Shown in pieces: positions 7,021 to 15,668 of a DNA stretch of 64,000 bases; the first letter of the stretch is position 1, and every line of letters begins with the position of its first letter. The DNA lies in contig NZ_CP030850.1 in NCBI RefSeq assembly GCF_003325355.1, forward strand, positions 1,178,001-1,242,000, given 5' to 3'. The notes under the pieces were generated by a model that had not been told where the DNA came from, searched no databases, and was given only the letters and a program-made list of their open reading frames with translations. Origin of the DNA: Runella rosea (GTDB lineage Bacteria > Bacteroidota > Bacteroidia > Cytophagales > Spirosomataceae). Both the position numbers and the translations under genes were made by a program.

Positions 7021-7644
7021 ATGAAAACACTTTTGGCTATTAACATTTTACTGGTATCAATAAGTGCTAGGGTGTATGCCCACAAAAATGAGAGTACATT
7101 TAAAAACAAAACAAACTATACAATCATCCAAGAAAATTCAGACACAACCTATTCTTTAAAGATAAAAGACCCCAAATCGGGAACTACGTATGATTTATTA
7201 AATGGAAAAATAAAATTAACCGATGCCTTTGAAGAGAAACAGGATATTCCTCAACCAATAAAAATTTTCGAAATAGATTTCGACAAAAAGGGACTGAAGG
7301 AAATTGTGTTGGAATATTCTATTTCATACACAACTCAAAAAGGGGAATCTGGAGTAGACTCAAAAAAGAAAACTTTTGTAAAAATAATAAATATAGACAA
7401 GAAAGAAACTTTACTTGATTATCAATTTTACGAAGTCAACGAAAACTTCTTTTATGCTCGTAATTACAACGAAGATTTTGTTGAAAGCAGTGATTTTAAT
7501 TATGAATACAAAAACAATAAAGGCTCAAATTATTACATTTCTGAGTCAAAAATTTATTTCATTAATATTTCAGAAAATTCAAAAAAAGACAAAGTAACAT
7601 TCAAATATAATAAGCTAAAAGACAAATTTGAAAAAGAAAAATAA
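7021..7644 (+). CDS. Exported hypothetical protein
   Basis: A protein of about 207 residues with a signal peptide (MKTLLAINILLVSISARVYA), cleaved near residue 20. An in-frame ATG at 6997 would add eight residues before the signal peptide, so 7021 is preferred. The mature part is very rich in Lys, Asn, Ser and Tyr and alternates polar and hydrophobic residues (YSLKIKDPKSGTTYDL, IKIFEIDFDKKGLKEIVLEYSISY), which suggests a beta-rich periplasmic or surface domain. It has no cysteine in the mature region and no family that I recognise. The coding region is among the most AT-rich of the window, consistent with horizontal origin. It follows the last attC-like core by 90 bases. Function unknown. Confidence 0.6.
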   Translation: MKTLLAINILLVSISARVYAHKNESTFKNKTNYTIIQENSDTTYSLKIKDPKSGTTYDLLNGKIKLTDAFEEKQDIPQPIKIFEIDFDKKGLKEIVLEYSISYTTQKGESGVDSKKKTFVKIINIDKKETLLDYQFYEVNENFFYARNYNEDFVESSDFNYEYKNNKGSNYYISESKIYFINISENSKKDKVTFKYNKLKDKFEKEK

Positions 7645-7834
7645 ACAAACTGCAATATTAGTTTAACAATATATCGGCTGATATTTTAATTTAACAGTTG
7701 TATAAAGTTCAACATTAGAAGTCCTTATAAATTCCGAAAACATTCAGGCTACTATAAACCCACCACATCACCAATCCTAAAAAAATAGCGGCAATTTTAC
7801 ATACACGACAAAATATTCAAAGACAGACAAAAAT

Positions 7835-8740
7835 ATGACAAGATTACTTCACTTAGCGACTTCACTTTTTTTACTCATTAGTGCCCAAGCATTTACCCAA
7901 ACGACAGCTTCGTTGCGAAAGAAAATACAACAAATTGTTTCGACAAAGAACGCAATTGTTGGTGTTTCAATTATAGGTAATGACGAAAAAGACACCGTTT
8001 CTCTGAACGGTGAGCGACATTATCCATTACAAAGCGTTTTTAAATTTCACATTGCGTTGGCGGTTTTATCTCAAATTGACAAAGGAAAATTTTCGTTAGA
8101 CCAAAAAGTTGAGATACAGAAAAAAGATTTATTACCCGATTTGTGGAGTCCACTGAGGGAAGAGAATCCTAATGGAGGAAGTTTTCCAATTTCAAAATTG
8201 ATACAATATACTGTTTCTCAAAGTGACAATGTTGGGTGCGATGCTTTACTACGGCTGCTTGGTGGGCCAATAGTTGTTGAAGAATACTTAAAGAAAAATA
8301 ACATCAAAGACATTTCAATAAAACTGAACGAAGAGAAAATACAAGCGAATTGGGATTTGCAATTTCAAAATTGGACAACACCAAAAGCAGCAAACGAAGT
8401 CTTATCAAAGTTTTATTACAACAAAACAAAGCTGCTCTCTAAAAAAAGTTACGACCTTATTTGGAAAACCATGAAAGGAACCGAAACAGGCAAAGCAAGG
8501 CTAAAAGGACAATTGCCGAAAGGAACTATTGTTGCTCACAAAACAGGCTCATCAGGAACAAATAAAAATAATATAACAGCCGCAGTTAATGACATAGGAA
8601 TTATATTTTTACCGAATGGAAAACATTTTTTCATAAGCGTCTTTGTCACAAATTCAAAAGAAAATGAGGAGACTAATGAAAAAATCATTGCCGACATTGC
8701 TAAAGTAGCCTGGGATTACTTTACAACAAAGCCTGTTTAA
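7835..8740 (+). CDS. bla: Class A beta-lactamase (subclass A2-like)
   Basis: A 301-residue exported serine beta-lactamase that hydrolyses beta-lactam antibiotics in the periplasm. The signal peptide spans about residues 1-21. All catalytic motifs are present: S67-V-F-K70 (active-site Ser and general base), S130-D-N132, Glu166 in the omega-loop region (NEEKIQANWD) and K236-T-G. The spacing and the segment QFQNWTTPKAANEVL resemble the extended-spectrum subclass A2 enzymes of Bacteroidota (PER, VEB, CepA or CfxA type). The gene looks intact and is AT-rich like the rest of the island. It is not directly flanked by recognisable attC-like sites. The class is firm; the substrate spectrum cannot be read from sequence alone. 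Confidence 0.93.
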   Translation: MTRLLHLATSLFLLISAQAFTQTTASLRKKIQQIVSTKNAIVGVSIIGNDEKDTVSLNGERHYPLQSVFKFHIALAVLSQIDKGKFSLDQKVEIQKKDLLPDLWSPLREENPNGGSFPISKLIQYTVSQSDNVGCDALLRLLGGPIVVEEYLKKNNIKDISIKLNEEKIQANWDLQFQNWTTPKAANEVLSKFYYNKTKLLSKKSYDLIWKTMKGTETGKARLKGQLPKGTIVAHKTGSSGTNKNNITAAVNDIGIIFLPNGKHFFISVFVTNSKENEETNEKIIADIAKVAWDYFTTKPV

Positions 8741-8883
8741 ACTATAACACAAAAGTATTTCGACCTTATTTTTGTCTCATTGACTTTGGTTAATAAATGA
8801 AGTCTAACTTTGACAAATCGAAGTTTAAAGAGCTAAAAAATATAACGCCAACCCTAAGCCATCTTAAAAACAAACCGCCAAGA

Positions 8884-9474
8884 ATGACCCGAGAATTCAC
8901 AAAAGAAATAGAGACTTTTTGCCCCACAAACTTGCAAGACTGGCGACAATGGTTGCAGGAAAATCATCGTTCAAAACAGTCGATTTGGCTTGTTTATTAT
9001 AAAAAGAAATCGGGTACGCCAACCATCACTTGGAGCGAAGCCGTCGACCAAGCACTTTGTTTTGGCTGGATAGACAGCACTGCAAAACCGATTGACGATG
9101 AGACATATATGCAGTTTTTCTGCAAACGAAAACCGAACAGTGTTTGGTCGAAGATAAACAAAGAAAAGGTGGTGCGATTGATTGAGGCAGAACTTATGAC
9201 GCAGGCAGGTTTTGACAGTATTGAAACCGCAAAACAAAACGGTTCGTGGAGCATTTTAGATGAGGTGGAAGAACTCACGATACCACAAGACTTGGCCGAC
9301 GAACTCAAAATGAAACCGGGTGCTGAGGAGTTCTTTTTGAATTTGAGCAAATCCGTCAGAAAAAGCATCTTACAATGGCTGGTGCTCGCCAAACGACCCG
9401 AAACCCGCCAAAATAGAATCACCGAAATTGCCGAACTTGCCGCCCAAAAGCTAAAGCCCAAACAGTTTAGATAA
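8884..9474 (+). CDS. YdeI/OmpD-associated family protein
   Basis: A protein of about 196 residues of the YdeI (bacteriocin-protection/OmpD-associated) family. Recognisable family blocks are DWRQWLQENH, SIWLVYYKKKSG, DQALCFGWIDS, RKPNSVWSKINKEKV and the C-terminal AKRPETRQNRI. The biochemical role is not established; some relatives are linked to antimicrobial peptide tolerance. The start at 8884 matches the usual family N-terminus just before ETFCP; an ATG at 8797 in an AT-rich leader would add 29 residues. GC content rises within this gene back towards the chromosomal level, so it probably lies at the right edge of the island. Confidence 0.85.
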   Translation: MTREFTKEIETFCPTNLQDWRQWLQENHRSKQSIWLVYYKKKSGTPTITWSEAVDQALCFGWIDSTAKPIDDETYMQFFCKRKPNSVWSKINKEKVVRLIEAELMTQAGFDSIETAKQNGSWSILDEVEELTIPQDLADELKMKPGAEEFFLNLSKSVRKSILQWLVLAKRPETRQNRITEIAELAAQKLKPKQFR

Positions 9475-9618
9475 CAAAACGAATACGGCTTCGGAAACGT
9501 CTTTAACGAAATGAGCGATGTGAAGTAAATGGCTGTTTTTTGGCTAATTTCCGCACAAACGGAACTGACACCGCCCCAAAATAAGTTACCTTTCTTTTCA
9601 ACAACTTACTTTTTACCC

Positions 9619-10020
9619 ATGACTTCACTCGACATCGCAAAACAGTATTACGACAGTTTTAACCGTAAAAATTGGCAAGGAATGTTGGATTTATTGGCTC
9701 CCAACGTGCGCCATGAACCCAATCAGGCCGACGAGCCGCGCATCGGCATTGAGAAATTTACGGAGTTTTTGCAAGGCATGGAGGATGCCTACGAAGAAAC
9801 CCTGACCGACATGGTTTTCTTCAGTGAGCCCAACGATACGCGCGTAGCCGTGGAGTTTGTGGTAAACGGAATCTACAAAAAAGGCGAAGAAGGCTTTCCG
9901 GTGGCTCACGGACAATCTTACGTGTTGCCTGCGGCAGCATTTCTGGAAATCAAAGAAGGAAAAATCAACCGCGTAACGACCTACTATAACCTGACGCTTT
10001 GGATAAAATTGGTATCATAA
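9619..10020 (+). CDS. NTF2-like / ketosteroid-isomerase-related protein
   Basis: A 133-residue single-domain protein with the NTF2/SnoaL cone fold: IAKQYYDSFNRKNWQGMLDLLAPNVRHEPN at the N-terminus and the closing strands FLEIKEGKINRVTTYYNLTLWI. It resembles the ketosteroid isomerase-related group. No catalytic role can be assigned from the residues visible. The ATG at 9619 fits the family start; upstream in-frame codons read into non-homologous sequence. It begins a plus-strand cluster with the GNAT gene (42 bases downstream) and the nitrilase-family gene, so the three may act on one small molecule. Confidence 0.8.
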   Translation: MTSLDIAKQYYDSFNRKNWQGMLDLLAPNVRHEPNQADEPRIGIEKFTEFLQGMEDAYEETLTDMVFFSEPNDTRVAVEFVVNGIYKKGEEGFPVAHGQSYVLPAAAFLEIKEGKINRVTTYYNLTLWIKLVS

Positions 10021-10062
10021 GTAGGGGTTTCACCCAAAGATTTATCCTAACATTCCGCCTTC

Positions 10063-10671
10063 ATGTTCAAAAATCTTACCTTAACTGCTAATCGCGGCTC
10101 TGAAATCGCCACCGTGGTAGAGGACTTGGGGAAGCTGCGCATTGCCGTTTTTCGCGATTATCCTTATTTGTACGAAGGCACGCTCGACTACGAAAAAGAC
10201 TATTTACAAATTTACGTCAAAGCACCTCGCTCCTTTCTGTTTGCGGTTTACGACGGTACAGAAATGGTAGGCGCTACCACCTGCATTCCTTTATCTGACG
10301 AAACCGCCGACGTTCGATTGCCTTTTGAAAAAGCGGGTTTTGACATCAATTCAATCTTTTATTTTGGCGAAAGTATCCTCTTGCCTGCCTACCGTGGATT
10401 GGGCTTAGGGCATCGCTTTTTTGACGAGCGCGAAGCCCACGCCCGAAGCTTCGGCAGCTATCAAATGACTTGTTTTTGTGCGGTAGAGCGGGCAGAAGAC
10501 CACCCTTCAAAACCGCTGGACTACCGACCCAACGACGTTTTTTGGACCAAACGCGGCTACCAAAAAGAGCCTGCTTTACAAAGCACCTTTGAATGGCCCG
10601 ACATTGGTCAAACGCAGTCAACACCCAAGAAAATGGTCTATTGGTGCCGTCAGCTAAATACAAAATCCTGA
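10063..10671 (+). CDS. GNAT family N-acetyltransferase
   Basis: A 202-residue acetyltransferase of the GNAT fold. The acetyl-CoA segment FGESILLPAYRGLGLGHRFFDEREAHARS (about residues 104-132) contains the R-G-L-G-L-G pyrophosphate loop. The central strand FLFAVYDGTEMVGATTC is typical of the fold. The length and N-terminal extension fit the group often found with carbon-nitrogen hydrolases. The gene ends ten bases before the start of the nitrilase-family gene, so the two are almost certainly co-transcribed. The pair resembles split versions of proteins in which a GNAT domain is fused to a nitrilase domain. Substrate unknown. Confidence 0.85.
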   Translation: MFKNLTLTANRGSEIATVVEDLGKLRIAVFRDYPYLYEGTLDYEKDYLQIYVKAPRSFLFAVYDGTEMVGATTCIPLSDETADVRLPFEKAGFDINSIFYFGESILLPAYRGLGLGHRFFDEREAHARSFGSYQMTCFCAVERAEDHPSKPLDYRPNDVFWTKRGYQKEPALQSTFEWPDIGQTQSTPKKMVYWCRQLNTKS

Positions 10672-10681
10672 TCATTTTTCC

Positions 10682-11584
10682 ATGAAGAACCTAGCCGTCG
10701 CCGCTGCACAATACCCCATTACGGAGCATCAAACATTTGAGGATTGGCAAAAACATACGGAGCAATGGGTAAGGCAAGCCGTGGCCCAAAAAGCACAATT
10801 GTTGCTCTTTCCCGAATACGGCTCCATGGAGTTGGTGAGCATTTTCGGCTCCGAAATTCGGGCCGATATTCGTCGGCAGGTGTTAGAACTGGATGCGCTA
10901 AAAGTGGATTTTTGCAATGTTTTTGCGGCGTTAGCCCATAAGTACCAAGTGGTTATTGTGGCGCCAAGCCTGCCCGTTGTCGAACACAATCAATCCCACA
11001 ACCGCGTGTTTGTCTTCTCTCCCGAAGGATTGGCGGGCTACCAAGACAAGTTTTTTATGACCCGCTTCGAAGACGAAGAATGGGGCATCCAAACCGCCCC
11101 CAAAATCCTCACGCTGTTTGAAGCCGATTGGGGAAGTTTCGGCGTTCAGATTTGTTACGATGTAGAATTTGGTCTGGGTTCGCACCTGCTATGCTCAGCG
11201 GGAGCCTCTTTGATTCTCGCCCCGAGCTGCACCGAAACGCTCCGCGGAGCCACCCGGGTGCACGTGGGCGCTCGGGCCAGGGCGTTGGAAAATCAAGCCT
11301 ATACAGTTGTTTCTCAAACCGTTGGCAATGCGCCGTGGTCTCCCGCCGTAGATATTAACTTCGGCTACGCCGCGTGTTATTGTACTCCCGACAAAGACTT
11401 GCCCGAAGAAGGAATCCTCCAAACCATGACGCCTCAAAAGGTGGGCTGGCTGGTAGAAACCCTTGATTTTAACAAAATAGACACCGTCAGACGGGAGGGT
11501 CAAGTGTTCAATTTTAAAGACAACCAACGCCTCCAAAACGCTTTTTTAGCTGAAAAAGTAGTCATTCACAAAGTGAAAGTTTAA
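10682..11584 (+). CDS. Carbon-nitrogen hydrolase (nitrilase superfamily)
   Basis: A 300-residue amidase-type enzyme of the nitrilase superfamily, which cleaves non-peptide C-N bonds. The Glu-Lys-Cys triad is visible: Glu45 in LLFPEYG, Lys123 in YQDKFFMTRFE and Cys158 in VQICYDVEFG. The segment ARALENQAYTVVSQTVGN is the usual helix and strand lining the pocket. The length is typical. It lies ten bases behind the GNAT gene, which suggests consecutive steps on one amide or amine. The specific substrate is open. It is followed by a 172-base spacer in which I see no gene. Confidence 0.9.
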   Translation: MKNLAVAAAQYPITEHQTFEDWQKHTEQWVRQAVAQKAQLLLFPEYGSMELVSIFGSEIRADIRRQVLELDALKVDFCNVFAALAHKYQVVIVAPSLPVVEHNQSHNRVFVFSPEGLAGYQDKFFMTRFEDEEWGIQTAPKILTLFEADWGSFGVQICYDVEFGLGSHLLCSAGASLILAPSCTETLRGATRVHVGARARALENQAYTVVSQTVGNAPWSPAVDINFGYAACYCTPDKDLPEEGILQTMTPQKVGWLVETLDFNKIDTVRREGQVFNFKDNQRLQNAFLAEKVVIHKVKV

Positions 11585-11756
11585 AACTTTAGCTTTGCTC
11601 CTCATCGTTCATAAAGCGGTCAAAAGGTCGAATTTATCACTTTCTATTCGTTCGTTTGACCATTAAATAAAAGCTCTCCGCTTCATAAAGTAAGAGCCGT
11701 AAAAAGTTGTTAGCTTTGACCTTAGATTATTCAATCCGTCTAACGGTCAACCCTTT

Positions 11757-13115
11757 ATGAAACGTAGAACATTCCTCAGCTTAGGTGCCGCTGCCGGTAC
11801 CGCTACCCTTGTTGCCAACCCTTCACTAACCCAAGCTATTCGAACCAAACCCGCCCGTATCATCGTTTTGGGAGCAGGGTTTTCGGGACTTTCGGCGGCC
11901 TTAAAACTCCACGATGCCAAGACGGATTTTGTGGTACTCGAATCCCGAAATCGCGTGGGCGGGCGGGTGTTTACGCATGTGCTCGACGACGCCAATGACC
12001 TCCGCGTAGAGCTCGGTGCCGAATGGGTGGGACGCTCACATGAGGAAGTACAAAAACTCTGCAAACGCTTTGATATTGAATTATTTAATAATCAATTTGA
12101 AACCGATTTACTCTTTCGGGGTAGCTACCAACCCAGCGACCAATGGGAGTACAGCGAAGAGTGGAAAAAACGTTTTGAGGAAATTTTAAAAAACTTCAAA
12201 AACCTTTCTGACGCCCAACAACGCGAATTGGACAACATGGATTGGTGGCGTTTTTTGGTCAACAATGGCATTCCAGAAAACGATTTGTTTCTTCGCGAAC
12301 TGCTCGACAGCACCGATTTTGGCGAAAGTATCCGCCACGTATCTGGGTTTTCGGCCTTATCGGAATACGCCGAGTCGAGCAAAAAAAATGAAATGGACTT
12401 CAAAATGAAAGGTGGGAACGGTACCTTGGCCCGCAAAATCGCGGAGCACATCGGCAGTGATAAGATAAAACTCGGCTACCATGTGGAAGCCATCGAACAA
12501 AAAAACGGTAAAGTAAAAGTCATCTGCACCAACGGCGAAACCTTTGAAGCCGACCGACTTATCTGCACAATTCCGACCTTTTCGTTGTCAAAAATCAAAT
12601 TCACACCCGCCTTGCCCAAAGAAAAAATCAACGCCATCAACGCTTTGCAGTACGCCCGAATCAACAAACATGCGGTGCTTTTTAGCGAGCGTTTTTGGGG
12701 ACGCGAAGATTTCGACCTCATCACCGACACCTCCGCTCACTATTTTTACCACGCCACCAAAAACCAACCCGCCAAATCAGGGGCGCTTATTTCGTACAGC
12801 ATTGGCGAAAAAGCCGACGTTTTTGGCTGGAATGACGACCACCTGCGCAAACAAATGGTGTTGGAAAGCCTCCGCCCGCTGGCCCGCGCCGAAGATTATT
12901 TCCGAAAAGAAGTCAATTATTATTGGGGCAGCGACCACTATTCCAAAGGAAGTTATGCCGTGTATGGTAAGGGTCAGTGGTTTAGCATCCGACCAATATT
13001 GGCCGCCAAATTCCTCAATATTCATTTTGCAGGGGAGCACATCGCTGATTGGCAGGGATTTATGGAAGGTGCAGTAGCCACGGGAGCCGAAGCCGCCGAG
13101 GCAGCTTTGGCTTAA
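11757..13115 (+). CDS. Exported flavin monoamine oxidase family protein
   Basis: A 452-residue FAD-dependent amine oxidase. The N-terminus (MKRRTFLSLGAAAGTATLVA) has twin arginines followed by a hydrophobic stretch, so Tat export is likely, although the motif lacks the full S-R-R-x-F-L-K form. The dinucleotide fold GAGFSGLSAALKL starts near residue 39, with the GG motif SRNRVGGRVFTHVL about 30 residues later. The C-terminal FAD-contact segment is FAGEHIADWQGFMEGAVATGAEAA. The substrate is unknown; relatives oxidise mono- or polyamines. A strong terminator follows the stop codon, so the gene is probably monocistronic. Confidence 0.88.
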   Translation: MKRRTFLSLGAAAGTATLVANPSLTQAIRTKPARIIVLGAGFSGLSAALKLHDAKTDFVVLESRNRVGGRVFTHVLDDANDLRVELGAEWVGRSHEEVQKLCKRFDIELFNNQFETDLLFRGSYQPSDQWEYSEEWKKRFEEILKNFKNLSDAQQRELDNMDWWRFLVNNGIPENDLFLRELLDSTDFGESIRHVSGFSALSEYAESSKKNEMDFKMKGGNGTLARKIAEHIGSDKIKLGYHVEAIEQKNGKVKVICTNGETFEADRLICTIPTFSLSKIKFTPALPKEKINAINALQYARINKHAVLFSERFWGREDFDLITDTSAHYFYHATKNQPAKSGALISYSIGEKADVFGWNDDHLRKQMVLESLRPLARAEDYFRKEVNYYWGSDHYSKGSYAVYGKGQWFSIRPILAAKFLNIHFAGEHIADWQGFMEGAVATGAEAAEAALA

Positions 13116-13139
13116 TTTTCAGGTATTTTATTTTCGCTC

Positions 13140-13188
13140 CTCCCCGCCCGTTGCGTTTTATTGAATTCAACGAGCGGGGAGTTTTTTT
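13140..13188 (+). terminator. Intrinsic terminator after the amine oxidase
   Basis: CTCCCCGC (13140-13147) pairs with GCGGGGAG (13174-13181), extended inside by CGTTG/CAACG, and is followed by seven T. It separates the amine oxidase from the TetR operon. Confidence 0.85.
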
Positions 13189-13236
13189 ATTAAGAAACTG
13201 ACAAAAAGTAAAAAAATCATTCATAATATGCATAAA

Positions 13237-13260
13237 TAAACAAACGTTCATTTATATTTG
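13237..13260 (+). promoter_or_regulatory. Candidate TetR autoregulatory operator overlapping a -7 box
   Basis: An 18-bp near-palindrome centred on AACGTT (TAAACAAAC at 13237-13245, GTTCATTTA at 13246-13254; 7 of 9 positions symmetric) overlaps TATATTTG at 13253-13260, a match to the Bacteroidota -7 element TAnnTTTG. The TetR-family start codon follows nine bases later. An ACAAACGTTnnT-like palindrome overlapping the promoter is a common arrangement for TetR self-repression. Binding is inferred. Confidence 0.5.
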
Positions 13261-13268
13261 CAGTTAAA

Positions 13269-13859
13269 ATGAGAACACGAGACGAAAATAAAGAGCAGCT
13301 TGTTCGCCAAAAAGCCTTAGAATTAATTGTAAATCAAGGCCTTGAAGGATTTAGCATGCAAAAGTTGGCAAAGGCGGCGGCGGTTTCACCGGCTACGCTT
13401 TACATTTATTACAAAGACAAAGAAGACCTGATTACCCAAATAGGAATCGAAATTGGCAAAAAATTCAGCTCCACAATTTTGCAAAATTTTGACCCTACGC
13501 TTCCTTTTGCCCAGGGGCTACGCATTCAGTGGCGCAACCGCGCAAAATACGCCATTGAAAATCGACTCGAAGCGGAATTTTATCAACAAATGCGAAGTTC
13601 TTCTTTTAGGGAAAAAGTCATGGGAAGTTTTATGGATGATTTCAAAACCGCCATGGGCCAGTTTGTACACAATTCAGTGCAACGGGGCGAACTTAGTCCC
13701 ATGCCCATCGAAGTGTTTTGGTCAGTTGCTTACGCACCACTCTATAATTTGATTCAATTTCACAATGAAGGCCACAGTTTGGCGGGAAAACGTTTTGAAT
13801 TTTCGGAGGAGACCATGAACCAAACTTTTGAATTGGTTCTTAAAGCGTTGAAGCCTTGA
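13269..13859 (+). CDS. TetR/AcrR family transcriptional regulator
   Basis: A 196-residue TetR-family repressor. The N-terminal helix-turn-helix is classical: ALELIVNQGLEGFSMQKLAKAAAVSPATLYIYYKDKEDLI (residues 16-55). The remainder is the helical ligand-binding and dimerisation domain, with several aromatic residues that could line a hydrophobic pocket. It precedes a small Cys-containing protein and an MFS exporter on the same strand, so a role in controlling efflux of a toxic compound is likely. A palindrome directly upstream of the start codon is a plausible self-operator. The inducer is unknown. Confidence 0.9.
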   Translation: MRTRDENKEQLVRQKALELIVNQGLEGFSMQKLAKAAAVSPATLYIYYKDKEDLITQIGIEIGKKFSSTILQNFDPTLPFAQGLRIQWRNRAKYAIENRLEAEFYQQMRSSSFREKVMGSFMDDFKTAMGQFVHNSVQRGELSPMPIEVFWSVAYAPLYNLIQFHNEGHSLAGKRFEFSEETMNQTFELVLKALKP

Positions 13860-13952
13860 AAATTTAACCAAAAATTAATGCCTTTCTTACCGAAAAACGG
13901 GAACGTTTTGGTGTTATCAAAAAAGTTTTTGAATGTACAAAAACGCTGATTC

Positions 13953-14180
13953 ATGGAACAACTGCTTCAAATTCTAGTCTTCAAAACAACCGTCAAAACC
14001 CCGCAGGACCGGGAAATTTTAGCGCCTTTATTGGCAACTTTGGAGCAGATAAACCGTTGGACGGTCGATTGTGAAGATTGTGATTGTGTGCTTCGTGTAG
14101 AAGCCGACGGCGTTTCTCCACAGAAAATCATTGAATTGGTGCAGCAGGCAGGATTTGAATGCGTTGAGTTGGTTGATTAA
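13953..14180 (+). CDS. Small HMA-like protein with a CxxCxC cluster
   Basis: A 75-residue protein whose predicted beta-alpha-beta pattern (QILVFKTTV, long helix EILAPLLATLEQI, strand CVLRVEADG, helix SPQKIIELVQQAGFECVEL) resembles the heavy-metal-associated fold. It lacks the usual metal-binding CxxC in the first loop. Instead it has Cys40, Cys43 and Cys45 (DCEDCDC) in the turn before the third element, plus a lone Cys near the end. It is common in Bacteroidota as an uncharacterised small protein. It sits between the TetR gene and the MFS gene and is probably part of that operon. Metal or oxidant sensing is possible but unproven. Confidence 0.65.
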   Translation: MEQLLQILVFKTTVKTPQDREILAPLLATLEQINRWTVDCEDCDCVLRVEADGVSPQKIIELVQQAGFECVELVD

Positions 14181-14261
14181 TACCCCTTCCTTCTCCAACT
14201 TTGAATGCCCCTATTATTTAAAAACAGCCATTGAATATTACTCGTTTTTTAAAAAACACCC

Positions 14262-15515
14262 ATGAAGCAAGCAAACGTTACCCCATTCTCCTCCTACCAA
14301 AAATCGGTCATTGCCTTGTTGGCCATTACCCAATTTACGATTGTTCTTGATTTTATGGTCATGTCACCCTTGGGTGATTTGCTTATGAAATCGTTGGTAA
14401 TCACTCCTTCACAGTTTGGTTTGGTCGTCTCAAGTTATGCCTTCAGCGCAGGAATTTCGGGACTGCTGACGGCAGGCTTTGCCGATAAATTTGACCGCAA
14501 ACGACTGCTGTTGTTTTTTTACATCGGCTTTATCATCGGTACGCTTTTTTGTGGTTTGGCCCCCACGTACGAAGCCCTCGTGGCAGCGCGTATTTTCACG
14601 GGGATTTTTGGTGGGGTCATCGGCTCCATCAGCATGGCCATCATTACCGACATATTTTCGCTCGAACAGCGCGGTCGGGTGATGGGATTCGTCCAGATGG
14701 GTTTTGGCGCCAGTCAAGTATTGGGCATTCCCATCAGCCTGTATTTAGCCACGCTTTGGGGCTGGCAATCGCCATTTTTGTTGATTGTCGGGTTCAGCAC
14801 CGTTTTGGCCCTCATTATCATGCAGGTGTTAAAGCCCATTACCCAGCACCTCGAGCTCAAAACCGAGCGTAAGGCGCTTGCGCACTTAATTCACACCATT
14901 ACCCAAAAGCATTATCAAACGGCATTTTTAGCCACGGCGCTGCTTTCCATCGGTGGGTTTATGATGATGCCATTCGGAAGCGCGTATGCCGTCAATAATC
15001 TGGAGGTTAGCCAACAGCAACTGCCCATTATTTTTATGGTTTCGGGCATCAGTTCGCTCATTGTTATGCCCATGATTGGGCGTTTGAGCGATAGAATCGA
15101 AAAATTTAATCTTTTCGCGTTTGCCTCCGTTTGGATGGTCGTGATGGTGCTGATTTACACCAATCTACCCGTAGTTCCGTTGTGGGTAATTATTATTTTC
15201 AACGTATTGATGATGATGGGAATCATGAGCCGGATGGTACCCGCCACCACGCTCACCAGCGCCATACCAAAGATGCAAGACCGGGGCGCGTTTATGAGCA
15301 TCAACTCTTCACTGCAACAAATTGCGGGTGGAATCGCCTCGTTTGTGGCGGGCCTGATTGTGGTCCAAAAAGACAATTTTAGTCCGCTGCAAAACTACGA
15401 TGTGTTAGGAATTGTGGTATCTGTTGTTTCTCTTTCTTGCATTTATATGGTTTATCGGGTAAACAAATTGGCCAAGAAGACCGCGGCCTCAGCACCCAAA
15501 GAGCAACCCGTCTAA
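14262..15515 (+). CDS. MFS transporter
   Basis: A 417-residue inner-membrane transporter with about 12 hydrophobic segments. The first transmembrane helix contains FTIVLDFMVMSPLGD. The MFS A-motif between helices 2 and 3 is visible as GFADKFDRKR (residues 72-81), and helix 4 contains the R-x-x-x-G-x-x-G-G motif (AARIFTGIFGGVIGS). The C-terminal half repeats the pattern with GRLSDRIEKFN. It resembles the drug or arabinose-efflux type, proton-coupled. The TetR gene upstream on the same strand supports a regulated efflux role. Substrate unknown. Confidence 0.88.
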   Translation: MKQANVTPFSSYQKSVIALLAITQFTIVLDFMVMSPLGDLLMKSLVITPSQFGLVVSSYAFSAGISGLLTAGFADKFDRKRLLLFFYIGFIIGTLFCGLAPTYEALVAARIFTGIFGGVIGSISMAIITDIFSLEQRGRVMGFVQMGFGASQVLGIPISLYLATLWGWQSPFLLIVGFSTVLALIIMQVLKPITQHLELKTERKALAHLIHTITQKHYQTAFLATALLSIGGFMMMPFGSAYAVNNLEVSQQQLPIIFMVSGISSLIVMPMIGRLSDRIEKFNLFAFASVWMVVMVLIYTNLPVVPLWVIIIFNVLMMMGIMSRMVPATTLTSAIPKMQDRGAFMSINSSLQQIAGGIASFVAGLIVVQKDNFSPLQNYDVLGIVVSVVSLSCIYMVYRVNKLAKKTAASAPKEQPV

Positions 15516-15668
15516 GGCGATTTTTACTTCAAACAATGTACTATTACATTTTTTGGCGTCGAAGGTTCGATTTTTAATGACAAAAGGGAAATAATTTTGT
15601 AGAATTGCGGTTACCAATCTGGTCAACATTTTTTAAACAACCCAATAATCACTATTCTCATCAAAACC

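Noticed and set aside
7662..7722. TTTAAC ... CAACATTAG stretch as a further attC-like site between the exported protein and the beta-lactamase
   Set aside because: Only a 5-bp internal dyad (ATATC/GATAT) is present; no inner arms pair and the end boxes are weak, so it cannot be separated from AT-rich chance.
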